Shown piece by piece: positions 21,536 through 33,599 of a stretch of DNA of 64,000 nucleotides. Source of the DNA: Dastarcus helophoroides (taxonomy: Eukaryota > Arthropoda > Insecta > Coleoptera > Bothrideridae); contig CM053337.1 of NCBI GenBank assembly GCA_028583605.1, forward strand, positions 26,274,162 to 26,338,161. The letters are read 5' to 3'. Every line of letters begins with the position of its first letter. Within the stretch, counting starts at the first letter, position 1. Both the position numbers and the translations under genes were made by a program. Under the pieces are notes generated by a model. It was given only the letters and a program-made list of their open reading frames with translations. It was not told where the DNA came from and did no database searches.

Positions 21536-24050
21536 AAAAAAAATCGTGTTTGAAGAATAAATTTTAAAGCAAGCAAAATTTTGAAAAGAATTAATTTATT
21601 TTATGATCTGAGTCACGTTCTGACTTAAATGGAAAAATTTTGATATTCTCCTGAAACTGAATGTTAAACCAGAACCTTCGAGGCGATTTCAAATATAAAT
21701 TCAATTATTCGAAAAAAGTCAAATATTTAGATTTAAAGCCGCAAATTTGCTCTTAAATTTGAATTACAAAGTATAAATTCAAAATTGGGCAATTACTTTT
21801 TTTCGATTTCAATATTTTTCAAAATTTAAATTTTTAATTTTATTTGGTTATCGAAAAACATTATTTTTATTCATTTTAATCGACATTTTCTTTCCCGTCG
21901 CATCTTTCTTTTATTAAGAATTGGCAATCTCTTATAGATTGCCCCAATTGCCCCAAGATTGCGTTAGATTTTAATTTGACAATTGTTTTTTGTAATTAAC
22001 TATGAAAAACACTTAAAACTATCTTAATATTTAAACCATGTAGAACTAAATAACAACGGGATTATTCTAAAGTTTTAACGTTTCTAAAACTCTTTGCCCA
22101 AAATTCCCTATATTGTGAAATGCTGAAATATTTAGTGGTTGAAGTCAAAGTTTGAGGGAAGGTCAAAGTGTATTCTTGTGCAAACTCCAACATCATAATG
22201 TTCCGTAGGCAAATCGATAGCCAATAACATTTCCAAGCCGACATTTGGCTCAATTATGGAAACCATGTAAATTCATTATTAATCTCGTATCAGCAAACAT
22301 ATGAGGTGATGATGAAGCCGACGGGACACGGAGACGGAGGGCATTCGACCCCAACGGCGGCAGTGGCATTTCAGCGATTAGAGTCACTAAACGCCAAGAG
22401 AATAGAGGAAGAGATAGTTGAGTGGCATGGGGAACGGCAGCCAGGGATTGTGGAGTTGCATGAACGCACGAATAAAGCAGGAAGTGCACCGAGCGTAAGA
22501 TCGATCACAACGGGACTCAAGGAAACGTCAAGAGAGAAAACAAAGAACGAAATTTTTACAATTCTTTTGCGCTGCCGAAAAGGCTAAGATTAATTGTATT
22601 TGTACTGAATTTAGAGCTTAAGCTGTCATGTGGACTGGAAGGAATAATTGAGCTTTATCTTGTCGTCTCTATCAATGTTTAATTAAAACTAAAACAAGAT
22701 ACTAATTCTTAAGGCGATGGGAAGCTTTTTAAAAATACACGATTTTCCCTGAAAACCTTTATCGTTTTAAACGAAGTCTTTTCAAACAGACTCCATTCTC
22801 ATAGAAGAATATAGGTATATAGAAATGTATTTCAGTTTTGCTTATTAAATACAGGAGGTAGTTTATTGAGAAATGTTTGCTAGGGTGAGAAATTAACTAA
22901 TTTTTTTTTAAGATTTCTTGCCAAAAAAGAGCCAGTACTTTAGAAAAGTAAATCAATTCTGTATACCTAAAAAAGAAGGGATAATCAAAAATAAATTCTG
23001 ATCAATGGTATTCGAATAGTTGATATCAATTAGATTGATTCATTTCAGTAACTGAATAGTTAGCTCCTTAAGTTCGGTAATTCACTTGTTTCAGCAAAAT
23101 TATTTCTGCGGTTAATAGCTGCCTAAATACTCTAATGCTAGTAATAATTTCTGGTTGTAACTGTCGGAGGCAGCACTCAAAGTTATAGACGTAGAGAGAC
23201 TTAAAACAAAAGCTCAATATGTGCCGAAGTAATAAAACAAATATGTAATCCTCGAATCGATTCGAATCTCGTTACCAGAAGCGCTTAAATTGTTTCCAAG
23301 TTTGCTTAATGATATGTGCTTAACTGCAGCTTAAATCCCTCCTACAAAGCCACAAAGGTGGAGCGCCGCTTGTGCAAATGTTTGCAAGTAATAGCAATAA
23401 GAGGTGCTTACGGATTTTCAAACTAATTCGCCTAAGGACTCTTTATGTTACACTCGAATTGGTTTTGTTTCAAAGTGCATGTGTCTGGAGACTTACGTCG
23501 TGGGTATTTGAAGCACTTTTGTCTTATGATTGTAGCAAAATGGCTTTTGAGCTGACGTGAAACGGATTAATTTTACCACGTGGCAACAAAGTGCAAAGGC
23601 GTCTGATCAGCTAATTGAAGTGCTGAGGTTCAAAGACATATTGTGCAACGATTTTCAAATAAATCATTACCCTAATGCAACATCTTAACATTTTAATAAC
23701 CAATCATTGTGAAATATTTTTCGGTCAATATTTGATTAACTTATTAATTTATATAAAACCATACAGAATAGCAAAAAACAGCTAATATAATTTGTGAAAA
23801 TGTCACTTATTGGCATCAAATATTAGTGTTGTTTACAATTATTGCCCCAAGTGTGTTAATTGTTACATAGAGTAATAAGAATAATAAACTAAGAAGGCAT
23901 TGAAAACTTATAAGTAATTTACACTATATATATATTTAAACAACCAAATCCAGTGCTAGTTATTTCGACTAATAATTTAAGCAGGCAAAAAATGGATCAT
24001 TTTTGGCACAGAATGAGTCTTCATGTTGATTAAACTGACGTCTGAGGCAT
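21536..24050. other. Mixed intergenic sequence with a GC-richer island
   Basis: No gene is supported. At 22,306-22,520 the composition becomes clearly richer in G and C, and both strands are open (plus 22,306-22,587, minus 22,250-22,489), but neither translation has a recognisable motif. From 22,560 to 23,760 the sequence resembles low-copy intergenic DNA. Confidence 0.4.
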
Positions 24051-24054
24051 AACC

Positions 24055-24310
24055 TCATATGATGTTGAATATTAAGAAGGAGAGAAATCTCTTGCTGAGG
24101 CTCAGGGGCTCAGGGGTGACTTCTCGGATAGCTTGGTCAATGATATTAACCGGAGCAAAATCATCATCCGGAAAAATATTTTTTTTATATGCCATACCCG
24201 TGCATGCAAGCCCTTGAGTAATCTTTACTGGTGTCGCAGTAAGAGAAACAGCTTCTTTATCAAGCTTTGGTAAATCATAAATGGTCATTTGTTGACCTGA
24301 ATACTTTTTT
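24055..24310 (-). pseudogene. Pogo/Tigger-type transposase, C-terminal fragment
   Basis: The minus-strand translation reads QQMTIYDLPKLDKEA, then TATPVKITQGLACTGMAYKK, then NIFPDDDFAPVNIIDQA. This is the typical C-terminal region of Tigger/pogo transposases of the DDE_1 type (ITIYDV...A...A.TP.NI..GF..TGI.P.N..IF.D.DF.PS...D). Upstream, in the same strand, the frame degenerates into stops, and the catalytic domain was not found. It is a relic of an element related in superfamily, but not shown to be the same family, as the intact one at 62,862. Confidence 0.75.
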
Positions 24311-27134
24311 ATCTACTTTATCCACTTCTAACACTCTTCTTTTGGTTGATCATTATTTCAAAACCTTGAACATATTTGTCAGGTGACACGGTGCCACGTA
24401 TTCTTTTCCAAGGTCGTTTGTAAACATTGGGCATAAAATATAAAAAAAAAATAACAAATGCTATAAAGATTTTACTAGTGTAAAGCTATGGAGAGTCAAT
24501 TATTGTCACATGTTACAATTGCACCTCCTTGTTTTGTTATTTTTGCGTCCCTGGGGTCTTACGTCATTAAAAACTTGGTTATATAAAATCTATAATAAAA
24601 TTGACCATTTTACATACCTGCACATGTGGACTGGATGTATTTTTTTTCCAAAACCATCACTTAATTATTGTAATATTCTTACATTTTAATATAATCACAA
24701 AAATAATGTGGAATAGTTTTTTTACCATTATATACTCACCTGCATGCGAATACTGTCAAAGCTATAAGTTTGGTCTGTAAAACAATGTCTGACGAGGCTT
24801 CGATTGCCATCAACAGCTATCGTTATTTGCTAATAAATGTGGCGCAAAAATAAATGTGACAATTGATGCCCCGTTACAATTTACACACCACTCCCCTATT
24901 GGTTGGATCGGGATGGATTCTAAAAGGGGTTGAATTGAGCTGGAGTTCTTGAAATATAGTAAGATATAACATCATTAGATTTACGTTATAAAATGATTAC
25001 AAAACCAGAAGAATGAAGATTAGCTGATAAATATATTACGTAATAGGGTTGCCTTTTTAGTTTCACGTGCAGGGACATAGATGACATCGTTAATAAAACG
25101 CCAAGTGTCAAACATTAACGTAAGTCAGAGTTTCAGTGCTGTATGTATACTGTTGAAACTTAAGTCTCTCTAGTTGTAACTAGATTGAATTGATAAAATT
25201 GATAAGTTAGTCGAAAAATAGAATAAAAACTGGAAAACTTTCGAAGATATTATATCGACAAGAATGCCTTGCCGAGTTGGTTTCTCTTTTCGGTAATAAA
25301 GCATCAAAATATTCAAAAATGTCTCTTAAATATGAAGAAATTGAACGTGAACGGGCTAGTCTTAGCAACGAGCCAAAAGCAGGTGCACCAAAATGGCAGT
25401 ACTCAGGAAACGTCTATACGCAACTTCATCAAGAAAAGTCGAAAGGTATCACATTGCGAGACTAAAGCATCACTGAGACTTCAAAGACTTCAACGACAAA
25501 AATTTTGAAAAAACAGTTGTGTGCAAAAAATAGTAAGTCATGGTATGGCGCATATTCCACATGAGCGAAAAATTTGAAGCCCGAGCCGTAGGCGAGGGTT
25601 ATGGTTTCTCGAGTATGGAATATGCCATTCCAAACGTGTTGTAGACTACTTTCTCTAACAAGATTGTAGAAAAACCGCTAAATATTCATAAACATCTTCA
25701 AAATATAGTACAATTTTAAAAAGTAAGGCTCTAAACAAATATCTTAATTTTTATGTGTAATCATTACAACAGAAACAAACTACTTAATATTTAGCCCTAA
25801 AATGAACCTAAACGGCTTCTGTATGTTAATATTCTAAACTGTGTGTAGAACTACCAGTATTCTAAATGGGTGCTGGAATGACACTTGTTTCATCACAATT
25901 TTTAGTCATAGGATGTGCAGTTTCTATAATATAGTTCAAGAAAAAAAGTTTCCTATTGCATATCCTATTTATTGACCGAGGAAAGAAAAGCAGCTAGGTT
26001 GAATTTGTATCAAAAACCCTAACCCGTTTCAAACTATTAAAACATATACACATCAGGAAAGTCAAACACCGTCCATAGGGAGAATGTTAATGAGAGATTT
26101 AACACTCAGAGCTAATAGTGGGATAGATGGGCGGTGCCTTGTATTTTCCTACACCGGTGTAAATAATTCAAGGCAGAGCGCAGCGATCAGTGCTGGTGGA
26201 GATTTTAGTAGTACATCATAGCTTCTAACGTGTTTTGTTGTGGGATTACTACTGGCAGGGAACAATTTTATTAACATTTGCGTTCCACATGTTGTTTGTT
26301 CTTTTGGTCCATTGATTTAATCAACGTCTGAGGTAAAATAAAACTGATATTCTTTGATAACCAAAATAAATAAACGAGATTTTTTTAACAAAATTAATAA
26401 TAATTCTTATGAAGAATATAACATGATAACTCTTTAAACATAACAATAAAAGGAGTTCAAATAGGCCGCCAGACTGTGCTAAACACTATTTCAGTCTGTT
26501 GTAAAAGTCTCGAGAGTTTTTTCTAACATCTCAACTGGAATATACGAGCATGTTGCGTCAAAGTAGGGGAATACGTTCAGCGGCCGTAGAAAACTATGGA
26601 AGGGACAATTCTTAGCGTTTTACATGGACAATGAAAATTTTTCCTTATTTGTATAGCATCGTCAGTACTAATCATACTAATTAGAAAATTAATGTCAGTC
26701 CGTATTTGGATGAAGAAAAGTCGAAAAAAGTCATCCATTCTCAAGTGTCGAAAAATATTTTCCCGACATTTGTGTTTAAAGCAGGTCGTGTGACAGCAAT
26801 CTCTCTACAACTTCAAAAAATCGCTATTGATGATTGGTATGCAATAAATTGTTTTTTAACATGTTGTCGCTGAGCTTCTTAAAGCCAACCACGGACGATG
26901 AATCATCCCCCATCATGTCAGTGATCGCAAAATATTTAAAATTTTAACCCAAGAAAACGTTAAATTCATAAACTTCTTACGGTCTCAACTAAAGTTTCAA
27001 TGATTTATTGATCAGACGAAGCTTTCAAAAACGTAATTTTGACTGTACCAGCAAACGAGTGGAGTTAGTTCGAGTGGAAGCAAAAATGCGTTAATTCTCG
27101 AGAAGAGTAGTTTAAAAAACAGTAAGATCTCCAA
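24311..27134. other. Intergenic sequence without a supported gene
   Basis: Two stretches look faintly like eroded mariner-type transposase DNA (25,260-25,480 with NEPKAGAP, and 26,690-27,010) but cannot be assigned. A hairpin with ~20-bp arms around a 50-bp loop lies at 25,541-25,633 (GCGCATATTCCACATGAG and CTCGAGTATGGAATATGCC). Nothing else is recognised. Confidence 0.4.
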
Positions 27135-27313
27135 GGGTGCGTTTAGATTAGACACTTTATTTTGTACATCTCTCTCTCTGACATAAATGTCAACTATCCT
27201 GAGAGAAGTTATCTTCAGTTGAGTAGATAAGTCTCGAGTAGCTTCTCTCAGGATAGCTGACACTTATGTCAGAGAGAAATATACGAAATAAAGTGTCTGG
27301 TGTAAACGCACCG
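27135..27313. mobile_element. Short palindromic MITE, copy 2 (GGTGCGTTTAG family)
   Basis: The 179-bp copy starts GGGTGCGTTTAGATTAGACA and ends with the near-complement TGTCTGGTGTAAACGCACCG. The inner arms again contain CAACTATCCTGAGAGAAG and its complement, followed by ACACTTATGTCAGAGAG. Flanking trinucleotides (CAA and TTA) do not match, so the target duplication is lost or the boundary is off by a base. Confidence 0.8.
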
Positions 27314-27427
27314 TTAAAGTTGTCTATTCTTTTATGTCAGCTTTACAAATCCAAAACTAAAAGGACATCCCACGTGAAACTTTTTACTTAAACGTGGTAA
27401 ATAGTAACCTAGGTATTTTCACCCGAT

Positions 27428-28234
27428 ATTATAATAATAATAATAATAATAGTTTATTATATTTCAACAGGGTTTAGGCCCCAATTACAGAAACAAAATA
27501 AAAAATAAAAATTGATGGGTGTAGATGCACTTGATCATAGGAAAAAATAAATAATTATCAATTATAGAAAATAGTTACCTGGAGAAAACACTAATTATTA
27601 GATAAATAAAGTAAATTAATTATAAGGAAATGTGGCTAAACGTCTCTTCGATAGTTTTTCTTAATTTGGCCCGACTGTCTGAATATAAATCAAAACTGTC
27701 CGCAATACAATTAGCATATTTTGTTAAAATCACTAGCGGAGACCTGCCCATAGCGTTAGTACGACTATTCTCACAATAGAACATTTGTTTTGATCTTGCA
27801 CTCTGTCTTGGCACCAAAAAGTTGATCTTGGAAAGTAAGTCTGGACAATCTGTACAATTATTGAGGAGTCCGTATAAGAAATTCATTCCATGTGTTATTC
27901 TTCGGGTTTGTAGACTGATAAAATTGAAGCGATGCAAAAGAACATTATGGTCACAGCCTCTAGCTGGGTAGACACCATCTTGAATGAAACACAAGAATTT
28001 GAGGAAACGCCTTTGAATTGACTCTAACGCTGTGATATGAGTATTATATATTGGAAACCAGATAAGGGAGCCATATTCAAGACGTATTAGTACTAGCGAC
28101 TGAAATAATAATGCTAAAGATGTCTTGTTTTTAAAATCCTTACAATTTCTACACTGAAAGCCATATGTTTTATATGCTGATGAAAGTGCCTCAGTAATGT
28201 GCAAAGCAAAGTTAAAACTTTGGTCATTCAACAT
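27428..28234 (-). pseudogene. Non-LTR retrotransposon 3' end with (TAA)n tail
   Basis: A 204-codon minus-strand frame (27,620-28,234) contains LVLIRLEYGSLIWFPIYNTH, then LESIQRRFLKFL, then a C-terminal region. This order follows the catalytic core of Jockey/CR1-like reverse transcriptases (RS.LEYGS.VW.P......I...QRRFLKF). The catalytic YADD lies upstream and is missing. Downstream on the minus strand the 3' untranslated region ends TTTATTATTATTATTATT near 27,452-27,430, a (TAA)n-type tail used by several insect LINE clades. The frame itself has no stop, so this 5'-truncated copy is younger than the other LINE relics. Confidence 0.82.
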
Positions 28235-28502
28235 TTAGTTTTTTAAATGTCAGATCTCTCCAAGTCACCAATGGTGTCGTTGTCTCAAAGGCGACAGTTT
28301 CCTTCCAGATGACAGCTCTAGTTCTTCCTCTGTTTCTCTTGGCCTGGATATTCAACCCGAAACAGTTGCCAGATTGGTAATAGTACACTAATACTGTCTT
28401 CCCTACCAACTAAATTGGGCATTGTTGTTTCAGATAAGTTAAGAAAACATCAGATGCATATCTTAATGCTGCTTGGTATCGTTATTATTCTGAAATAAAG
28501 GT

Positions 28503-28602
28503 ACAGGATATACTTCTTCCGGGATTGGACTATGTCAAAGATCTACTAAAAGAACACTTTTAGTAGTTCTTTGACAGGATTCAGTCCCGGAAGAAGTTTA
28601 TG
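28503..28602. repeat. Penelope-end hairpin (inverted 40-bp blocks)
   Basis: The block ending ATACTTCTTCCGGGATTGGA is followed within a few bases by its inverted counterpart ending GTCCCGGAAGAAGTTTA. Both contain AGTAGTTCTTTGAC or its complement. The same block, once, follows the Penelope-like relic at 15,147-15,195. Two copies facing each other suggest a junction between inverted Penelope-like ends. Confidence 0.7.
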
Positions 28603-28758
28603 CTGCACTGACTCTGGCCGTGGAAGCCTTCCTTTCTGGAATAAAGGTCACCAAAATATATAACTTCGGGGACTTACTAATTTATATCGATATTAATATA
28701 AAAATATATTGATGCATACCAACTTTTAAAAGGCTTATTTCACAATAATGCGTAGGTA

Positions 28759-30129
28759 GCGGGATATCAAAAATTATCTTGGTCGAGGGAGGTTGTGGAA
28801 TGTAAAACGTGTGTCTTACCTTACGTTTGAAATAATTATGTCACTGTCACACTGACATCATCAATAACCTACAAATTTCATACCTATTTATTTCAGTTGT
28901 AAAACATGAATGAACTACAAATTATGAAATAACCGTTTTAGTAACAAGAAAAACTAAATTACAGTAATTGCTGGATATGTCCCCCGTGAAAAGCGTTTTG
29001 CGGCATTTCTGGCGTTATGGTTGCACATTGCTGAACAATTCTTTGTTGCAATTCTTGCAAATTGTTTATGGGAGTTGCAAAAATCTTGTTTTTTAAGTAA
29101 GGAACCATAAAATAGTCCATAATTGTCAAAAAAGGTGATCTCGGAGAAAACTCAACTTCTGCATGCAAACCTATCAGCCGTTCATCAAAAAACTCACTGA
29201 GGAAAGCAATACGTTCCGCGTTGTATGTGCAGTTGCATCGTCGTGCTGGAAATAACCGTACCGAAGTTCATTATCGTTTAACTGTTGCACAAATTCAGCC
29301 AAAAAGTTGTGTCTGTATCTTTCTGCGTTGACGGTGAAAGCAAAAAAATTTGGCCCAATTATTCTTCTGCAAGAAACTGCCATCCAAACACCAATTTTTT
29401 GAGCATGTAGTGGCTACTCAGTAAAAACATGAGGGTTATCATTGCTCCACATTCGCATATTTTGAGAATTGATGTATCCCGAAAGGTCAGAAAAAAAGTT
29501 AAGTCCAGAAGATCGTCATTCATTTAATATTGACAAACCAATGGCAGTAAGCAAGGCGTCTGGGGTGGTCTGCGGGCAGAAGAGCTTGATATGCTTGCAT
29601 CTTATATGGATGCATGTTCAAGTCTTTTCTTTAAAATCTTCTGACATGTTCCATGCGAAATTCCAATTTCCTGAGAAACACGTTTCAAAGGTTTTGCAGG
29701 CTCCTCTTCCATACGCTGACGGACATCATTGACAACTCCTTTTGTACGAACTGTTGGTCTACCAGCACCGTTTTTGTGAGTCACACAACCAGTTTCGCGA
29801 AACACTTCACCACAATTTGTAAGGCACGCATAAAAATTGCCCGGTGATAGGTATTGCTACGTTTGAGAAGTGCTCTCGAAAATTGTCCAAACACAAACGT
29901 TGACGGTATTCCAATTTCCGTTAACTAGAGCACCCGTTCGAAAATAAGCTTCAATCATGAAAATTGTGTGCTGTGTGGTAAGAGGCATGATTCAAAAACT
30001 GGATTAGAAAATTTCAGCACAATGACTTGACAGATTCTGACACAACAAAACATATTCAAAAATTTAAAGTAAGACACACGTTTTACATTCCACAATCACC
30101 CTTGACCAAGATAATTTTTGATATCCCGA
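28759..30129 (-). mobile_element. Tc1/mariner-superfamily transposon with transposase remnant
   Basis: The terminal inverted repeats begin CGGGATATCAAAAATTATCT and run about 65 bp, including TGTGGAATGTAAAACGTG, at 28,759-28,825 and 30,063-30,129. TA flanks both ends (28,757-28,758 and 30,130-30,131). At 1,371 bp it is the size of a complete mariner-type element, and it carries a single antisense transposase gene with frameshifts. The structure is complete but the gene is dead. Confidence 0.88.
28959..29988 (-). pseudogene. Mariner-like DDE/D transposase, frameshifted
   Basis: The probable start codon is at 29,988, giving MPLTTQHTIFMIEAYFRTGA, the first helix-turn-helix. The frame then shifts to KNGAGRPTVRTKGVV, followed by VSQEIGISHGTCQKILKKRL, the second helix-turn-helix. 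Later GYFQHDDATAHTT carries the second catalytic aspartate, and a final frame has FSPRSPFLTIMDYFMVPYLK, the counterpart of the WPPRSPDLTPLDFFLWGYLK block. There the third catalytic Asp/Glu position is in altered context. The tail contains QQRIVQQCATITPEM. At least two frameshifts and a stop interrupt it, so no functional enzyme is made. Order and spacing fit a single ~340-residue transposase. Confidence 0.85.
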
Positions 30130-30418
30130 TATAATGAATGATGTTCACAAACATCAATAACTGAATATCGAAAAACAATAATAGTTATATCCCAATATAT
30201 CGACATTTGAGGAAAAATTGTAAATTGAAATAAAATTGGTTAGTCTTCGAGACCGACCACAGAAGTGAAAAGTCAATATTAAAATTTAACGGTCTTTATG
30301 TATGTTGTTTGAACCCACACTAGTATTAAAGTCAGAATATTAAAAATATTTTTAAATGAATCTTGCCAAACTGACTTAACCTTTTGTATTTGTGGTTAAA
30401 TTCTTGCAGATGTTTTTT

Positions 30419-31940
30419 TTTTTAACTTTAATCCACTTGCTAAGGGCTTCCATTTTAACTTTAAAGCACTGCACACAAAGATAGATGGCGATGAACCGCC
30501 TTATTAAACAAGGATAGATAATAAGCTTTGGGGAAAATTCCTTTCGGTAACGAATTCCATAGCTTGAAAGTTCTATAAAAAATAAAGTCTCCGTAGACAG
30601 AAGTCTTCATTGTGTCATGCTGGACCGCACTGGAATTTGCTGACTCCGACTGTCTTGTATGCCTAAAAAATCTTGCCCTTGGGGGGATCAATCCTATTAG
30701 TTCCTGCGAGCATCTTCCATGATAGTACTTGTAGAAAAAAACAAGTCACCAACCATACGCCTGTGCTTTAGTATTTCAAGAGAATTGGTCAAACTTTCAT
30801 CATCAATTTGGCGAATCGCTCTTTGAATTGAATCCAAAAGAGCCAAAGTGTGCTTTGGGGTTGAACTCCAAACATAAGAACAGTATTCTAGTGTTGGCCT
30901 AACTTGAGCTTTGTAAGTATAAGTAGTTGATGGGATGATGTGAAACACTTTTTAGCTCTAAAAAGAAAACCTAGCTTCTGAGAGGCATGTAATGGCGCGC
31001 ACATGATAGTCCCAAAAGAAGTTAATGCTCGCATTCACTTCTATGATAGACAGATCAGATATCATTATCCATTAGTATGTTTGTTGCATTGTTTCTCAAT
31101 ATTTTTTTAGAAAAACCGCTGCCTAAGTTTTTGAAGCATTGGAGTTGACCAGAGTTTTCTTACCACATTCCAAAATGATTTCAAGATCCCGATTAATTAT
31201 CTGTGTCTGCTGTTCCCCTAGTCCATCTGAAGCACCGACGAGTAATAGTTGGTCGCAGAAAAAACATGACACCAGGTTGCTCTTATTTGCCTAGCAGTAT
31301 ATAAGATTGGAAGTTAAAGCTAATATATCGTTTATGTTTAACAGAAATAGAGTAGGAGACAGGGGAGACCCCTGAGGCACCCCTGGATTCTGGATGGATT
31401 CTGGATTCGTTGTAGGTTGCCTAAAGTTTAGGTCAGCACTTAGGCCACATTTTCTGGGCCCATTATGCTATCCCCATGATTGAGGTGTCCTTGGTCATTC
31501 ATTCACCCAACCTTGTTGAGAAACTGAAGAATATCCCTTGGATGCGCCTCTCTGAGGTACCCCTGCATTAATTGCGAATGTCACGAATGAAATGCCATCG
31601 ACAAGGACCTAAAGAAATCTGTCACCGAGAAAATTGGACAAATGACAGAGTCCATGAGGAAGACCATAGGATGTTAATTTGGCGAGAAGAGATCGGTGCC
31701 AGACTCTGTCAAAGACGTTTGAGATATCCAATGCCACAATCCTAGCCTCACCATGTTCTCCATAGCTGAGTTACAGATATGAGTAACATATGCCAGCAGA
31801 TCGCCAGTTGAGCGTTGTTGTCTAAAACCGTATTGCCTGTCCGAGATGATTCTATTCTCCTCCAGATATTTAAGAATCTTGATGTTGGTAACCTTTTCCA
31901 TCACGAATCTAATATTTATTGATAAAGAGATACTCTTGTA
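30419..31940 (-). pseudogene. LINE ORF2 relic (reverse transcriptase to C-terminus)
   Basis: Read on the minus strand, the upstream part has NIKILKYLEENRIISDRQYG, then RQQRSTGDLLAY, the start of the reverse transcriptase palm. Next comes NPGVPQGSPLSPTLFLLNIND (about 31,310-31,390), the conserved GVPQGS.LSP motif. The YADD region is not recognisable in the translation. After it come AQVRPTLEYCSYVWSSTP, LDSIQRAIRQIDDE, PPRARFFRHTRQSES and KLWNSLPKGIFPKAY. The 3' end (near 30,420) matches the related copy at 10,046-10,440. Stops and frameshifts occur throughout. Motif order fits a Jockey/CR1-like clade, which I cannot resolve further. Confidence 0.82.
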
Positions 31941-33300
31941 AATCTTACACTTTTTATTTATTTCACCTAATGCTCAGAATCTTATTAGTAGTGACATGTC
32001 CTGCCTGGAAAAGAAGAGTATAAGATTTAACACTTTATTTTTAATTAATTTAATTTGTATATATTATTTGGTTATAAAACAGAATATTCTCTAACGATCG
32101 TGAAATATAAACATTATGTCCACTCTGGTTGTATACACTGCCATAGTGTTTATTGTTGTACTGTATAGTAATACTAAAATTAAAGAATTAAAACAATAAT
32201 TTAACTAAAACACAGTTTTTTGCCCAATAGTCAATTTAACTTTTTGTAGGCGTATAGGTAGATATGTTTAAGAGACATAGGTTAAAAGTGGAATTGTCAA
32301 GGAGAGCATAGATTAGTAGGTTAGGGCGACCTTTTTCGCTTGACGCGTTTCGGTGGTCGCGATTTCAAACCCCGTTGTCGATCACGCATTTTTGAAATCC
32401 AATCTTCTTAGGCGCATTGAGTAATTTTACATAAGGGGTAAACTTATGGTTTCGCCTTTTCATCAAGCAAATTTGCAAAATTTAGAGGCGACGAATTTTG
32501 ATAAATATTTCGGAAGTTGAATTTTTTACTCTTAACTTCAAGTCTTCAAAAAAGTTGAAATATCCAGAATAAAAAAAAAATGTTTATATTATTTCCAATA
32601 AATTTGTTGTTTTCTTCAAATAACTCACTTTAGCTCAAAATTTCGAATTTAATTCCAAGCAATCATTTTCATTCAGGAAATTATAATATCAACTTTACCA
32701 ACATGCTCTAATGTTAACGGCAACTCTAAGTAAGACGTGTAAATGAAGTAAAAATGCGTCATCGACACCGGGGTTTAAACCTAGGACCTACCACGCGAGA
32801 ACAACATATGCGTACACTTACAAAGTATATAAGTTAAATTGAGTAGGCAAAAAGTTCAATGTGTGAAACTCTGCATTGTCTACATTGGTAACAGTTTAAT
32901 TATTATTGTACTCGTTTAGTGGCAGAATCGCTGTACAGTACAACTGTGAGTATTAAATATATTATTATTTTTGTATACAAAAATAAATAATAAAAACAAA
33001 GCATTTATTATCAAATATTTCCACTACAGATGCTCTTGTGCCCGTCTGTTCCATACAAATCTTGCGATCAGTTTTAAACTACATCTTCAATTAGTTATCT
33101 ATTAGTGTTACGTTTTCACCCCTGTCGGTAATCCTCATGAATACCTAATTGTCCTAATTCAAAGTTTTAGCCAAAATATGAACTAGTTTCTACGAAACAT
33201 CCTAGAAACTCTAAATTTTGGTAAGATTTGACATGAATTTCGTATAAAGAAAATAAAGATATAAGCCATAGAAATTCACAAATATTTACAATTTAGTGAA
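31941..33300. other. Intergenic; two inverted tRNA-like arms
   Basis: No gene is supported. Two related segments face each other. On plus, 32,335-32,395 contains TCGCGATTTCAAACCCCG and TCGATCACGCATTTTT. On minus, 32,750-32,812 contains TCCTAGGTTTAAACCCCGG and TCGATGACGCATTTTT. The GRTTYAAACCC block resembles an RNA polymerase III B box, so they may be ends of a tRNA-derived SINE. An A box is not convincing in either copy. Confidence 0.4.
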
Positions 33301-33306
33301 TGCAAT

Positions 33307-33439
33307 TTAATCTTCTGAAGGCGCTTCTAATTGAAGCTTTGGACGAGAATTCGGCTTAGATGGAATATTCGTAGGAGTCTGACATTCCTGGAGCTTCTTA
33401 GCATAATAACGGCTAAACAAATTGCTGATATAACCGCCG
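33307..33439 (-). other. Possible terminal exon, unidentified
   Basis: The minus strand is open for 44 codons ending in TAA at 33,307. The translation includes YISNLFSRYYAKKLQ and KPNSRPKLQLEAPSED, with amino acid usage unlike the surrounding AT-rich frames. Just upstream, CAG at 33,442-33,440 could be a splice acceptor, but there is no good polypyrimidine tract. No family was recognised. It could equally be a chance frame or a TE remnant; it abuts the repeat that starts near 33,440. Confidence 0.2.
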
Positions 33440-33590
33440 CTGATCCTTTAAAGCGAAACCTGGTTCAGTCGTAGCAAATATTTATAGAGATATCGTGTAA
33501 TTTTAAACATCTGTTGTTGTTTTAATTGTCATAAAGTTTAATAGTTATAAATATTGAAGAATTTCACAAACTAAGGGTGACAAATGTCAA
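33440..33590 (+). repeat. Dispersed direct repeat, copy 1
   Basis: GCGAAACCTGGTTCAGTCG, AAATATTTATAGAGATATCG and AAAGTTTAATAGTTATAAAT occur in the same order and spacing as in 35,160-35,275. It is probably the 3' end of a retroelement family. Confidence 0.7.
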
Positions 33591-33599
33591 TTATAAAAA

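Noticed and set aside
25269..25508. Open frames with NEPKAGAP resembling a mariner helix-turn-helix
   Set aside because: Only one short phrase matches, and no TIRs or further transposase motifs were found in order nearby.
26690..27010. Possible Tc1-like transposase remnant
   Set aside because: Short phrases were suggestive in several frames, but no conserved catalytic block could be placed.
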